From: Syntrophomonadaceae bacterium
GTDB taxonomy: Bacteria; Bacillota; Ch66; Ch109
DNA length: 13,988 nucleotides
Direction: 5' to 3'
NCBI GenBank assembly: GCA_012512295.1
Contig: JAAZDI010000175.1
Span: 1 to 13,988 of the forward strand
The translations under genes were made by a program, and so were the position numbers. The notes below the pieces were generated by a model, which had not been told where the DNA came from, made no database searches, and was given only the letters and a program-made list of their open reading frames with translations. Below are positions 1 to 6,813 of the stretch, piece after piece. How positions within the stretch are numbered: position 1 is the first letter of the stretch; every line of letters begins with the position of its first letter.

Positions 1-881
1 GCATTAAGCTCAGCAAATGGGATATAATTATTGTCTGCGGCCCAAACTCGACGGCTATATAGTTCCTTGTCTTCACCTAACACCACCGCATTCTCTTCTG
101 GAATGAGCTGCACCACGTACATTGGACGACCCAGCGCTAAACCTAAGCCTTTGCGTTGTCCCACGGTATAAAAAGGAAGTCCCTGGTGCTGACCAAGCCA
201 GCGTCCCTGTTGATCGAGAAAAGGGCCGGGCCTGATTTGGGAAGCGACTCGCTGCTTTAAAAACTCTCGATAATTATTATTCTCAATAAAACATACTTCT
301 TGACTTTCGGGCTTGTCCGCCACATTTAACTTCAGCCTTTCCGCTAATTGGCGAATATTTGTTTTTAAATACAGCCCTAACGGAAAAATTATGTAGCGTA
401 GCTGTTCCTGCGATAAACCGTATAAAAAATAGCTTTGGTCCTTGCGGAGATCTATTCCTCGTAACAATACATATCGACCGGTCTCCTTATCCTGTTCAAC
501 CCTGGCGTAGTGGCCGGTAGCGATAAACTCGGCTCCCAGTGACCGCGCGTGCTCAATCAACAACCCAAACTTAATCCGACGGTTGCAGACAACACAGGGA
601 TTGGGCGTTCGTCCTTGGAGGTACTCAGTTATAAAATATTGAACCACTTCTTGTTCAAAAGACTCTTGAAGATTAAGCGTATAGTGAGGAAAGCCCAGGC
701 GATCCGCGACTTGCCGGGCATCTTCAACTGCCTTCCAGAAACCAGGCTTCTCTTTTTCTTTTCCTTGCTCCGACCATAACTGCATAGTTAGGCCAATCAC
801 CTGATGACCGGCTTCCTGGAGCAGATACGCGGCGACAGAACTATCAACGCCCCCGCTCATTGCTACCGCCACTATTGCCAT
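1..881 (-). CDS. mnmA: tRNA-specific 2-thiouridylase MnmA, 3' end cut by window
   Basis: MnmA uses ATP to adenylate U34 of Lys, Glu and Gln tRNAs and then transfers persulfide sulfur to give 2-thiouridine in the cytoplasm. Seen in my translation: the N-terminal PP-loop MSGGVDSSVAAYLL (residues 8-21), the first catalytic cysteine in NPCVVCN (Cys96), the tRNA-binding segment with KDQSYFLYGL (147-156), the second catalytic cysteine in SQEVCFIE (Cys197), and FYTVGQRKGLGLALG in the central domain. 293 codons are present; family members have about 360, so the C-terminal beta-barrel is mostly outside the window. ATG is chosen because the PP-loop follows directly and a GGGTGG-like ribosome site lies just upstream. 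It starts 39 nt after the cysteine desulfurase stop, so the two are probably cotranscribed, donor followed by acceptor. No defect is visible in the part present. Confidence 0.96.
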   Translation of the reverse strand, partial: MAIVAVAMSGGVDSSVAAYLLQEAGHQVIGLTMQLWSEQGKEKEKPGFWKAVEDARQVADRLGFPHYTLNLQESFEQEVVQYFITEYLQGRTPNPCVVCNRRIKFGLLIEHARSLGAEFIATGHYARVEQDKETGRYVLLRGIDLRKDQSYFLYGLSQEQLRYIIFPLGLYLKTNIRQLAERLKLNVADKPESQEVCFIENNNYREFLKQRVASQIRPGPFLDQQGRWLGQHQGLPFYTVGQRKGLGLALGRPMYVVQLIPEENAVVLGEDKELYSRRVWAADNNYIPFAELN

Positions 882-920
882 TTCCAACCACCCTTTCTAG
901 ATGTTAGATGTTGGACCGCT

Positions 921-2099
921 TCATCTCTCACAAGGGCAGGCTGCCCCGTTCCAGTCGGGACCGCGAAGCTGCTCAACCAAACGAGGCAATTCATCCAAGA
1001 CATAATCCAGTTCTTCATGAGTATTGTCGCGGCCTAGAGTTAAACGGATTGAGCCCTGGATCTGATCAACCGATAATCCAATCGCCTGTAAAACGTGGGA
1101 CGGCTCAATTGCGCTAGCCATACAGGCAGATCCGCTAGAAGCAGCAATGCCTTTTTCATCCAGAGCGGTTAGTAAACTTTGTCCTTCCAGTCCGACAAAG
1201 CTTATATTCAGGTGTCCGGGTATCCTCTGACTGGGGTGGCCGTTAAGTTTGACCGCGGAAATCCGGGTTTGGATTTCCGCCCATAGTCGATCGCGCAGTC
1301 GATTAACCCGACCCGCGACTGATTCCATTTCGGCGATAGCCAGTTCCACGGCTCGACCAAAGCCAACGATTCCAGCCACATTCTCTGTTCCCGGCCTAAT
1401 TTTTTGTTCCTGGCTTCCGCCGTGCCATAGAGGGTCAAGCCGACTCCCCTCGCGAATATATAACATCCCGGCCCCTTTGGGGCCATAAATCTTATGGGCG
1501 GAAGCTGATAGCAGACTAACTCCAAGTTGCTTAACGTCTATCGGTACTTTCCCTAAAGATTGAACAGCATCTGTATGAAAAGGAATTCTTCGTTCCTGAG
1601 CCCGTCGACCAATTTCCGCAATTGGTTGGATTGTTCCGATTTCGTTGTTGGCGTGCATTATCGAAATTAGGATAGTATCGTCGTCTAAAACCCGATCTAG
1701 TTCAGTTAGATCGACTTCTCCATATTCATTGACCGGCAAATAGGTTACCCGAAAACCACGTTTTTCTAGGTATTTGCAAGAATCCAACACCGCATGATGT
1801 TCAATACAGGAAGTGATTATATGCCTTCCCCGGTCCTGATAAGCATAGGCAGTACCCAGAATCGCCAGGTTATCTGCTTCTGTTCCCCCGCTCGTAAAAA
1901 TTATTTCGGTCGCATTAGCCCCAATCGCTTCGGCTACCTGTTCCCGAGCCCAATTTAAACCTTGGCGAGCTTGCCGGCCATAACTATGTAAACTAGAAGG
2001 ATTGCCAAACTTATTCCTCAGATATTGCTGCATCAACTCGCTAACCTCCGGCCGAACCGGCGTCGTTGCGCTGTGGTCCAGGTAAACTGATCTCACCAT
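921..2099 (-). CDS. Cysteine desulfurase, NifS/IscS family
   Basis: A PLP enzyme that converts cysteine to alanine plus an enzyme-bound persulfide, the sulfur source for Fe-S clusters or, given its neighbour, for MnmA. The protein of 392 aa opens with YLDHSATTPV, has the cofactor-binding HTDAVQS segment (residues 175-181), the PLP lysine in SASAHKIYGPKG (Lys203) and the active-site loop SSGSACMASAIEPSHVL with Cys326. The frame can be extended to an ATG at 2126, but the extra nine codons contain the ribosome site AAGGAGAGG (2109-2117). That site is 9 nt from the ATG at 2099, so the shorter start is preferred. The C-terminus ends in AACPCER, an extra Cys-Pro-Cys not usual in the family. The order with mnmA downstream and divergent rarA resembles the Firmicute rarA-cymR-yrvO-mnmA region, so a tRNA-thiolation-dedicated desulfurase is the best inference; a general IscS role remains possible. 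Confidence 0.95.
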   Translation of the reverse strand: MVRSVYLDHSATTPVRPEVSELMQQYLRNKFGNPSSLHSYGRQARQGLNWAREQVAEAIGANATEIIFTSGGTEADNLAILGTAYAYQDRGRHIITSCIEHHAVLDSCKYLEKRGFRVTYLPVNEYGEVDLTELDRVLDDDTILISIMHANNEIGTIQPIAEIGRRAQERRIPFHTDAVQSLGKVPIDVKQLGVSLLSASAHKIYGPKGAGMLYIREGSRLDPLWHGGSQEQKIRPGTENVAGIVGFGRAVELAIAEMESVAGRVNRLRDRLWAEIQTRISAVKLNGHPSQRIPGHLNISFVGLEGQSLLTALDEKGIAASSGSACMASAIEPSHVLQAIGLSVDQIQGSIRLTLGRDNTHEELDYVLDELPRLVEQLRGPDWNGAACPCER

Positions 2100-2108
2100 C
2101 TGTCTAAT

Positions 2109-2117
2109 CCTCTCCTT
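2109..2117 (-). promoter_or_regulatory. Ribosome binding site that decides the desulfurase start
   Basis: The minus strand reads AAGGAGAGG, followed by 9 nt and ATG at 2099. It lies inside the codons that a longer ORF from 2126 would use, which argues against the longer start. Confidence 0.8.
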
Positions 2118-2119
2118 AC

Positions 2120-2147
2120 TTGGCATAGTGTCCCGATATAGTATAAT
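2120..2147 (+). promoter_or_regulatory. Candidate sigma-A promoter for rarA
   Basis: TTGGCA (2120-2125), a 16-nt spacer and a perfect TATAAT (2142-2147) point toward rarA. Transcription would start near 2154 and give a leader of about 180 nt. The -35 box lies in the 5' untranslated region of the divergent desulfurase. Confidence 0.6.
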
Positions 2148-2173
2148 ATATCCTCATATAAATAACTTCATAA
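2145..2173 (-). promoter_or_regulatory. Candidate promoter and dyad for the desulfurase operon
   Basis: On the minus strand TTATGA (2168-2173) and TATATT (2145-2150) are 17 nt apart, a weak sigma-A match whose -10 overlaps that of the divergent rarA promoter. The overlapping dyads AACTT-CAT-AAGTT (2164-2176) and CTTCA-N7-TGAAG (2166-2182) cover the -35 and could be an operator. No regulator gene is adjacent. Confidence 0.3.
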
Positions 2174-2333
2174 GTTGTGAAGCTTTATAGGATACGGAGA
2201 CAGGTTTACTGTCCCGAGCAATCTACCACTCCAAAATACTAAAAGCTAGTATTTTAACCCGATCAGCCGGCTAAACTGGGAACGAGAACAAAGACGGCAG
2301 GGAATCAACTATGGGAATACGGGAGTGAGCAAG
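2154..2333 (+). other. Hairpin-rich leader upstream of rarA
   Basis: Between the candidate start of transcription and rarA there are two clear hairpins. One is CGG-A-GACAG, loop GTTTA, CTGTC-CCG at 2195-2216. The other is a perfect 9-bp stem AAAATACTA / TAGTATTTT with a 5-nt loop at 2233-2255. The remainder, about 2260-2320, is purine rich. No U-tract follows, so these are not ordinary terminators, and no riboswitch class was recognised. It could be a leader element or a separate small RNA. Confidence 0.4.
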
Positions 2334-3656
2334 ATGAATTTGTTTGACTACCCAGGATTATCTGATCGTTATGATTCCGAATTACCGCTAGCGGCTAGGA
2401 TGCGGCCACAAAATTTAGATGAGTTTATCGGCCAGGAAGAAATCCTTGGCCCCGGAAAACTTCTCCGCCGAGCCATTGAAACCGATACCCTGAGTTCTTT
2501 GATCTTGTATGGTCCGCCTGGAAGCGGTAAAACCAGTTTAGCCGAAGTAATTTCTCGCATGTCCCAAGCCGAATTTATCAAACTCAACTCCGTTACTTCC
2601 GGCGTAAAAGAATTGAGAGAAACTATCCAACAAGCCCGGGAACGCCGCCTTTACCACCGCCAAAAAACCATCTTATTCATTGACGAGATCCATCACTTGA
2701 ATAAAAGTCAGCAAGATATCCTCCTACCAGCAGTAGAGGATGGAATAATTATCCTGATTGGAGCAACAACCGAAAACCCATACTTTGAAGTAAACTCAGC
2801 CTTGTTATCCCGTTCGCGAGTCTTTCGTCTCCGCCGCCTAACCACGGAAGAGATTAAATTAGCTTTGCAGCGAGCCCTTCAGGACGAAGAACGGGGACTT
2901 GGTCAGTATTCGGTCGAAATAACGGAAGAAGCGCTTGATCACCTAGCAAATATCGCCAACGGGGATATTCGAAATGCCCTTTCCGCTCTAGAAATGGCGG
3001 TTATGACCACCCCTCCCCAGCAAGGGGTACGCCACATCAATCTAACGGTTGCCGAAGATGCCATGCAACGCCGAGCTGTCCAATACGATCGACATGGCGA
3101 TCAGCATTATGATGTGATTTCGGCTTTTATAAAAAGTGTCCGTGGTTCAGATCCAGATGCGGCTCTATACTGGCTGGCTTTGATGCTCTATGGCGGGGAG
3201 GATCCCCGTTTTATCGTCCGACGTCTGATTATCCTAGCTTCAGAAGACATTGGTTTGGCAGACCCCCAGGCCATGCTGATCGCCCAAGCCGCCGCCAGTG
3301 CTCTGGAATGGGTTGGCATGCCTGAAGCCCGCATTCCGCTGGCTGAGGCGACCATCTATCTCAGCCTAGCTCCAAAAAGCAACAGCGCTTATTTAGCAAT
3401 TGAACGAGCGTTACATGATGTTGAGACCAAACCAACTGGTTCAGTACCGGCTCATCTGAGAGATTCTCATTACCCGGGTGCCCGTCAGTTCGATCATGGA
3501 GCCGGGTATCGGTACCCACATGATTATCCCGGTCATGTGGTCAAACAAGAATACCTGCCTAAGTCACTAAAGGGCAGCTGCTACTACCATCCTTCTGATC
3601 AAGGCTGGGAAGCCAAACAACGACGCCAAACATTGAAGCCAAACCAGAAAAAGTAA
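2334..3656 (+). CDS. rarA: RarA/MgsA-type AAA+ ATPase, replication-associated recombination protein
   Basis: A clamp-loader-like AAA+ ATPase that acts at stalled replication forks as a tetramer binding single-strand/double-strand junctions and SSB. The 440-aa protein has LAARMRPQNLDEFIGQEEI near the N-terminus, Walker A GPPGSGKT (residues 60-67), Walker B ILFIDEIHHL (113-122), sensor 1 GATTENP (143-149) and an arginine-finger region SRSRVF. Its MgsA-type C-terminal domain ends with DYPGHVVKQEYLP and DQGWEAKQR. Length and domains match intact family members. A GTG at 2325 is in frame, but GGGAG (2321-2325) lies 8 nt before the ATG at 2334 and would abut the GTG, so ATG is preferred. It is divergent from the desulfurase pair. 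No convincing terminator follows; the 288 nt to pgk contain pgk's own candidate promoter. Confidence 0.95.
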   Translation: MNLFDYPGLSDRYDSELPLAARMRPQNLDEFIGQEEILGPGKLLRRAIETDTLSSLILYGPPGSGKTSLAEVISRMSQAEFIKLNSVTSGVKELRETIQQARERRLYHRQKTILFIDEIHHLNKSQQDILLPAVEDGIIILIGATTENPYFEVNSALLSRSRVFRLRRLTTEEIKLALQRALQDEERGLGQYSVEITEEALDHLANIANGDIRNALSALEMAVMTTPPQQGVRHINLTVAEDAMQRRAVQYDRHGDQHYDVISAFIKSVRGSDPDAALYWLALMLYGGEDPRFIVRRLIILASEDIGLADPQAMLIAQAAASALEWVGMPEARIPLAEATIYLSLAPKSNSAYLAIERALHDVETKPTGSVPAHLRDSHYPGARQFDHGAGYRYPHDYPGHVVKQEYLPKSLKGSCYYHPSDQGWEAKQRRQTLKPNQKK

Positions 3657-3769
3657 AGCCATGCCGGTTTATTGTCTTAGTTTATCCTGATCCATTGATA
3701 ATACGCGCTAGTCAAAAGATATCAATGATTTGTCATTTTGTCTAATTTTAACCGTGACATCTTCCGCTA

Positions 3770-3862
3770 ATAATTCCCTTATTTCCTCTTCACTGATTCG
3801 CTACTTTCTGCTACTATAGAAAATGTGTAAAAACCTGGACACGCAAGAAGCAAGGGAATTAT
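3770..3862. repeat. 11-bp inverted repeat bracketing the pgk promoter
   Basis: ATAATTCCCTT (3770-3780) and its perfect reverse complement AAGGGAATTAT (3852-3862) are separated by 71 nt and flank the candidate pgk promoter. The arrangement suits two operator half-regions bridged by a looping repressor or a long RNA stem. Neither is proven. Confidence 0.45.
3789..3817 (+). promoter_or_regulatory. Candidate promoter for pgk
   Basis: TTCACT (3789-3794), a 17-nt spacer and TACTAT (3812-3817), each matching four of six consensus positions, lie about 130 nt before the pgk start. An 11-bp inverted repeat brackets it, listed separately. Nothing else was seen in the rest of 3657-3944. Confidence 0.35.
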
Positions 3863-3944
3863 CATGGGCCATGAGTCAAGTCTAGGTCAACTGGCATCAA
3901 TAAATCTTCTATAATCACTTTAGATTTAAAGGAGTGCTCTACTA

Positions 3945-5102
3945 ATGAGAAAACTTCAAGACCTTGAAGTAAACGGCAAACGGGTCCTGGTAAGGGTAGA
4001 TTTCAATATTCCAATTGAAGACGGTAGAATTAGTGATGATTATCGGATAGTAACCGCCCTGCCTACTATTCGTTACCTATTAGAACGTCAGGCTCGGGTG
4101 ATTTTAATGCGCCATCTTGGTCGGCCTAACGGAAAAGTCGTTGAAAAACTTCGACTAGAACCGGTTGCTGCCAGACTAGCCGAACTTCTTGAACAACCGG
4201 TTAATTACGTTCGGGACTGTATCGGTCCCGAGGTTGAGCAAGCAGCAGCTTCACTCCAAAACGGTCAGGTCTTACTCCTGGAAAATCTGCGTTTTCATCC
4301 AGAAGAAGAAAAAAATAATGAAGATTTTGCTCGAAAGTTAGCCAGACTGGCTGACTGCTACATAAATGATGCTTTTAGCGCCGCTCACCGAGCTCATGCC
4401 TCAACCCACGCGATTGCCCAATTACTTCCGAGCGCGGCCGGCTTGCTCATGGAGAAAGAGATTTCCGCTTTGAGTCAGTTAGAAACCAACCCACGTCATC
4501 CTTTTGTCGTAGTCCTAGGTGGGGCAAAGGTAAGTGACAAGATTGGTGTCATAAATAACTTGGTTAACAAAGCTGACTATTTATTGATTGGTGGAGGAAT
4601 GGCTTTTACATTTTTGAAAGCTCAGGGAATTGAAATTGGCCGGTCTTTAGTAGAACCTGAGAGAATTGAATACGCCAAGGAATTATTAATTAAGGCGGGA
4701 GATAAGATTAAGCTGCCGGTGGACGTAGTAGTCGCTGAAGCGTTAAAAACAGGGAGCGCTCAAAAAGTTGTTAGTTGTCGAGAGATACCGGCAGATCAAA
4801 TGGGCCTTGACATTGGGCCAGAAACGATCGCTCTCTTCTCTCAGTTAATCAGTACTGCCCGAACCGTCTTTTGGAATGGACCATTAGGCGCTTTTGAAAT
4901 CCCGGATTTCTCCCGAGGGACGATCAGTATTCGAGAAGCGATCGCTCAAAATTCGGGAACTACGGTAATCGGGGGTGGAGATACCGCCAATGCGGTGCAA
5001 GAATGCCTAGATCGGTTTACCCATGTTTCCACTGGTGGGGGGGCCTCCCTGGAATTTCTCGAAGGTAGGATCTTGCCCGGAGTGGCTGTGCTTACATCTT
5101 AA
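3945..5102 (+). CDS. pgk: Phosphoglycerate kinase
   Basis: Catalyses the reversible transfer of phosphate from 1,3-bisphosphoglycerate to ADP in cytoplasmic glycolysis and gluconeogenesis. The 385 aa are near the usual bacterial length (about 390-395). The N-terminal domain has VLVRVDFNIP (14-23), HLGRP (57-61) and AFSAAHRAHASTHAIA, with the phosphoglycerate-contacting Arg and His residues. The C-terminal nucleotide domain has VLGGAKVSDKIGVINNL (190-206), FWNGPLGAFE (309-318), GGGDTANAV (343-351) and STGGGASLEFLEG (362-374). ATG is preceded by AAAGGAG with about 10 nt spacing. Unlike most Firmicutes there is no gapdh, tpi or gpmI next to it: it has its own candidate promoter and a strong terminator, so it appears monocistronic. 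No key residue is missing. Confidence 0.97.
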   Translation: MRKLQDLEVNGKRVLVRVDFNIPIEDGRISDDYRIVTALPTIRYLLERQARVILMRHLGRPNGKVVEKLRLEPVAARLAELLEQPVNYVRDCIGPEVEQAAASLQNGQVLLLENLRFHPEEEKNNEDFARKLARLADCYINDAFSAAHRAHASTHAIAQLLPSAAGLLMEKEISALSQLETNPRHPFVVVLGGAKVSDKIGVINNLVNKADYLLIGGGMAFTFLKAQGIEIGRSLVEPERIEYAKELLIKAGDKIKLPVDVVVAEALKTGSAQKVVSCREIPADQMGLDIGPETIALFSQLISTARTVFWNGPLGAFEIPDFSRGTISIREAIAQNSGTTVIGGGDTANAVQECLDRFTHVSTGGGASLEFLEGRILPGVAVLTS

Positions 5103-5148
5103 ATAATCATGATCGTGCAGTGTATTAATGAAGATTAGCAATTGAGAT

Positions 5149-5196
5149 AATCACTAAGCAATATCCCACACTGGGAGAGGCTTAGTGATTTTTATC
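5149..5196 (+). terminator. Intrinsic terminator after pgk
   Basis: A perfect 11-bp outer stem AATCACTAAGC / GCTTAGTGATT (5149-5159 with 5180-5190) encloses an inner hairpin TCCCA-CAC-TGGGA (5164-5176) and is followed by a short T-run. It lies 46 nt after the pgk stop. It could partly stop the convergent DUF296 transcript too, but on the minus strand the U-tract is poor. Confidence 0.85.
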
Positions 5197-5234
5197 TGAG
5201 TTCAAAAGACCTTCTTAAATGGGGGTTATCTTGT

Positions 5235-5672
5235 TTAGTGAATGGTTAGCATTTTCAAACCAAGCTCTGGATCCAATTGTCGGTTGACGGCAACGCCAGT
5301 CAGTTCCAAAACTATCGCTTCCACTACTAAATAAACCTCAGCATCCTCCCTCACACAGCCGGTTAAGCTTACATTCCCCTTACCAAAAGTTGCATGGATA
5401 TGTAATTCCGGCTGATCCTGGTTTGAAAAGATCGTTCCAATCCCTAGTATTTCCCGGCCATCCTCAAATTCTTGCCACACTTGTTCAGGGGGAACGGTGC
5501 ATTCTTTGGGGCCAGCCACAATTGAAGCTTTTTTTATTTCTCCCAATAAAAATACTACAGCTGCTTTTAGTTCTTCTTGGTAGGCCAGGTTTTGTAATTG
5601 ATCTAACAAGTTATCCCCATGCTCAATTTTTACGATAAAGACACGTCCAATACTCCCGCCTATGTATCGCAA
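5235..5672 (-). CDS. PPC/DUF296 domain protein
   Basis: A single-domain protein of 145 aa resembling the PPC (DUF296) fold, a small trimeric domain found alone in bacteria and archaea and fused to AT-hooks in plants; its bacterial role is not settled. The start MRYIGGSIGRVFIVKIEHGDN is typical of the family. The metal-site HxH is present as PELHIHATFGKG (His91, His93), and the C-terminal VVEAIVLELTG...RQLDPELGLKMLTI matches the conserved end. The third ligand, normally His in a GGHL-like turn, appears to be Cys106 in LTGCVRED. The start is TTG: AGGAGG lies 9 nt upstream, while an ATG closer to it is out of frame and hits a stop within six codons. It is convergent with pgk and divergent from the beta-helix gene. 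No partner in the window explains its job. Confidence 0.8.
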   Translation of the reverse strand: MRYIGGSIGRVFIVKIEHGDNLLDQLQNLAYQEELKAAVVFLLGEIKKASIVAGPKECTVPPEQVWQEFEDGREILGIGTIFSNQDQPELHIHATFGKGNVSLTGCVREDAEVYLVVEAIVLELTGVAVNRQLDPELGLKMLTIH

Positions 5673-5777
5673 ACCATACTCCCTCCTATTAAGAACAAAT
5701 TTTATTACCTGTCGCTTCCATTTAATTAAGCTATAAGGAACAGCAAGATAGCTTTACTAGATAACTGTATTGAACCA

Positions 5778-5805
5778 ATTATACACTTAATTGTAACACA
5801 TTTAA
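5778..5805 (-). promoter_or_regulatory. Candidate promoter for the DUF296 gene
   Basis: On the minus strand TTAAAT (5800-5805), a 16-nt spacer and a perfect TATAAT (5778-5783). The leader of about 100 nt would hold a 7-bp hairpin AAGCTAT-N13-ATAGCTT (5728-5754). The -35 is weak, so the call rests on the -10. Confidence 0.4.
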
Positions 5806-5925
5806 CTGGGCTTAAGGCAAAATGTTAAATCATGTAGATCGGTAATGTCACAGTTCAAGCATTAAAGATTTCGTTCGACAAAAAAAGGACTTTGCCGGTA
5901 TTTGTAGAATACTATTCAACAATAA

Positions 5926-5983
5926 TTTTGAGTATGTTACATTACAAATGTCGTAATATACTCAAAATGTCGTAATCTACTCA
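5926..5983 (+). repeat. Tandem 19-bp direct repeats with an inverted third arm before the beta-helix gene
   Basis: AAATGTCGTAATATACTCA (5946-5964) is followed at once by a copy differing at one base (5965-5983). Upstream, TTTTGAGTATGTTAC (5926-5940) is the inverted form and pairs with GTAATATACTCAAAA (5953-5967) over 15 positions with one G-U, around a 12-nt loop. It can also pair, over fewer bases, with the second copy, whose end touches the ribosome site AAAGGAG (5983-5989). This looks like either a three-site operator or an RNA switch controlling the next gene. Confidence 0.75.
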
Positions 5984-5999
5984 AAGGAGTCGAAAGGTA

Positions 6000-6536
6000 A
6001 TGGTTCTCAGGCTGCCAAACCTGACCAATCTCCTCACAACAGAGGGAAAGGTCTGGATCGCCCCGACCACCGTTATTATTGGCGGAGTAGAAATCGGCAC
6101 TCAAACCTGCATCGGACCTAATTCAGTTTTACGGGGTGACTTAAATCGAATTACGATTGGTTCAATGACTAGCATTCAAGAGGACAGTTTTATTGAGACA
6201 AAGGAAACGTTTGGTGTAGTTATCGGTAACCGCGTTAGTATTGGCCATAATTCAATCCTTACTGGTTGTAGGGTAGGAGATGGTGCGATTATTGGTGACC
6301 AAGTCAGCATTTTAGAAGGCGCGGAAATAGGTGAAGGTGCAGTGATCAAATCTGGTACCATCATTTATCAAGGACAATGTATACCGCCCCATGTCGTAGT
6401 TGAAGGTTCACCAGCCCATTCCGTTAGATCTCTTACCGAAGAAGAGATTTTTCGAAAGCAAAAGTATCGGCAGCATGTAGAACAAATTTGGGAAGCCTTA
6501 AATAATTCCGAGACCAAAGATAAACTAACCGCTTAA
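6000..6536 (+). CDS. Gamma-carbonic-anhydrase-like left-handed beta-helix protein with degraded zinc site
   Basis: 178 aa of hexapeptide repeats (for example VIIGGV, EIGTQT, RVGDGAIIGD) with the family's IGPNSVLRGDLNRITIG (38-54), then SVRSLTEEE and a C-terminal helix, as in YrdA/PaaY/CaiE-type trimers. Real gamma-carbonic anhydrases bind zinc with three His, in patterns like SVIH, IGH and LHGC. Here these align with SFIE (Glu66), IGH (His83) and LTGC (Thr88), so two of three ligands are lost and carbonic anhydrase activity is unlikely. It may act as a structural, ligand-binding or acyl-CoA-related protein, since PaaY and CaiE relatives accompany CoA pathways and the next gene is a CoA carboxyltransferase 277 nt away. 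Start ATG at 6000 with AAAGGAG about 10 nt upstream. The repeats before it suggest dedicated regulation. Confidence 0.85.
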   Translation: MVLRLPNLTNLLTTEGKVWIAPTTVIIGGVEIGTQTCIGPNSVLRGDLNRITIGSMTSIQEDSFIETKETFGVVIGNRVSIGHNSILTGCRVGDGAIIGDQVSILEGAEIGEGAVIKSGTIIYQGQCIPPHVVVEGSPAHSVRSLTEEEIFRKQKYRQHVEQIWEALNNSETKDKLTA

Positions 6537-6552
6537 TCCTTAGGACTACCAG

Positions 6553-6577
6553 CTATATTCAGAGACTGATAGTTTTT
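6553..6577 (+). terminator. Weak candidate terminator after the beta-helix gene
   Basis: CTAT and ATAG pair around an inner CAG-AGA-CTG hairpin with a 3-nt bulge, followed by five T (6573-6577), 16 nt past the stop. The stem is short, so confidence is low. The rest of 6578-6758 shows nothing recognisable. Confidence 0.35.
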
Positions 6578-6758
6578 CCCAAAACATCACCTTTCCTAAG
6601 CAGTTCCAAACCGGATGAACATATTTTTCCTTTCACCTTAAAACACATATAATTCCATATTTTCAAATTCACCCCAAATTAAGCTGCCAAATAATCTTAC
6701 TCTCTTAAGTCAATAGTTGTCTCGTTTCACCATTATTAGCAAACGGATCACCTAAACA

Positions 6759-6778
6759 TAAGAATTAATGTATTCTTA
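6759..6778. promoter_or_regulatory. Perfect 20-bp dyad before the carboxyltransferase gene
   Basis: TAAGAAT, six bases, ATTCTTA: a perfect 7-bp inverted repeat 36 nt before the GTG start. Its position beside a weak TATAGC -10-like box (6788-6793) fits an operator. No regulator is identified. Confidence 0.4.
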
Positions 6779-6813
6779 AACACTGAATATAGCTTGGAAA
6801 AGGGGTTAGAAAA

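Noticed and set aside
549..779. 76-codon plus-strand frame inside the MnmA region
   Set aside because: The minus strand here encodes the catalytic core of MnmA without interruption.
1208..1525. Open frames inside the desulfurase, RarA, carboxyltransferase, ETF, dehydrogenase and aminotransferase genes, on the other strand or in other frames
   Set aside because: Each lies within a gene of clear family identity and has no recognisable domain or ribosome site of its own.
921..2126. Longer desulfurase start at 2126
   Set aside because: Its first codons contain the ribosome site for the ATG at 2099, and family members begin close to YLDHSATTP.
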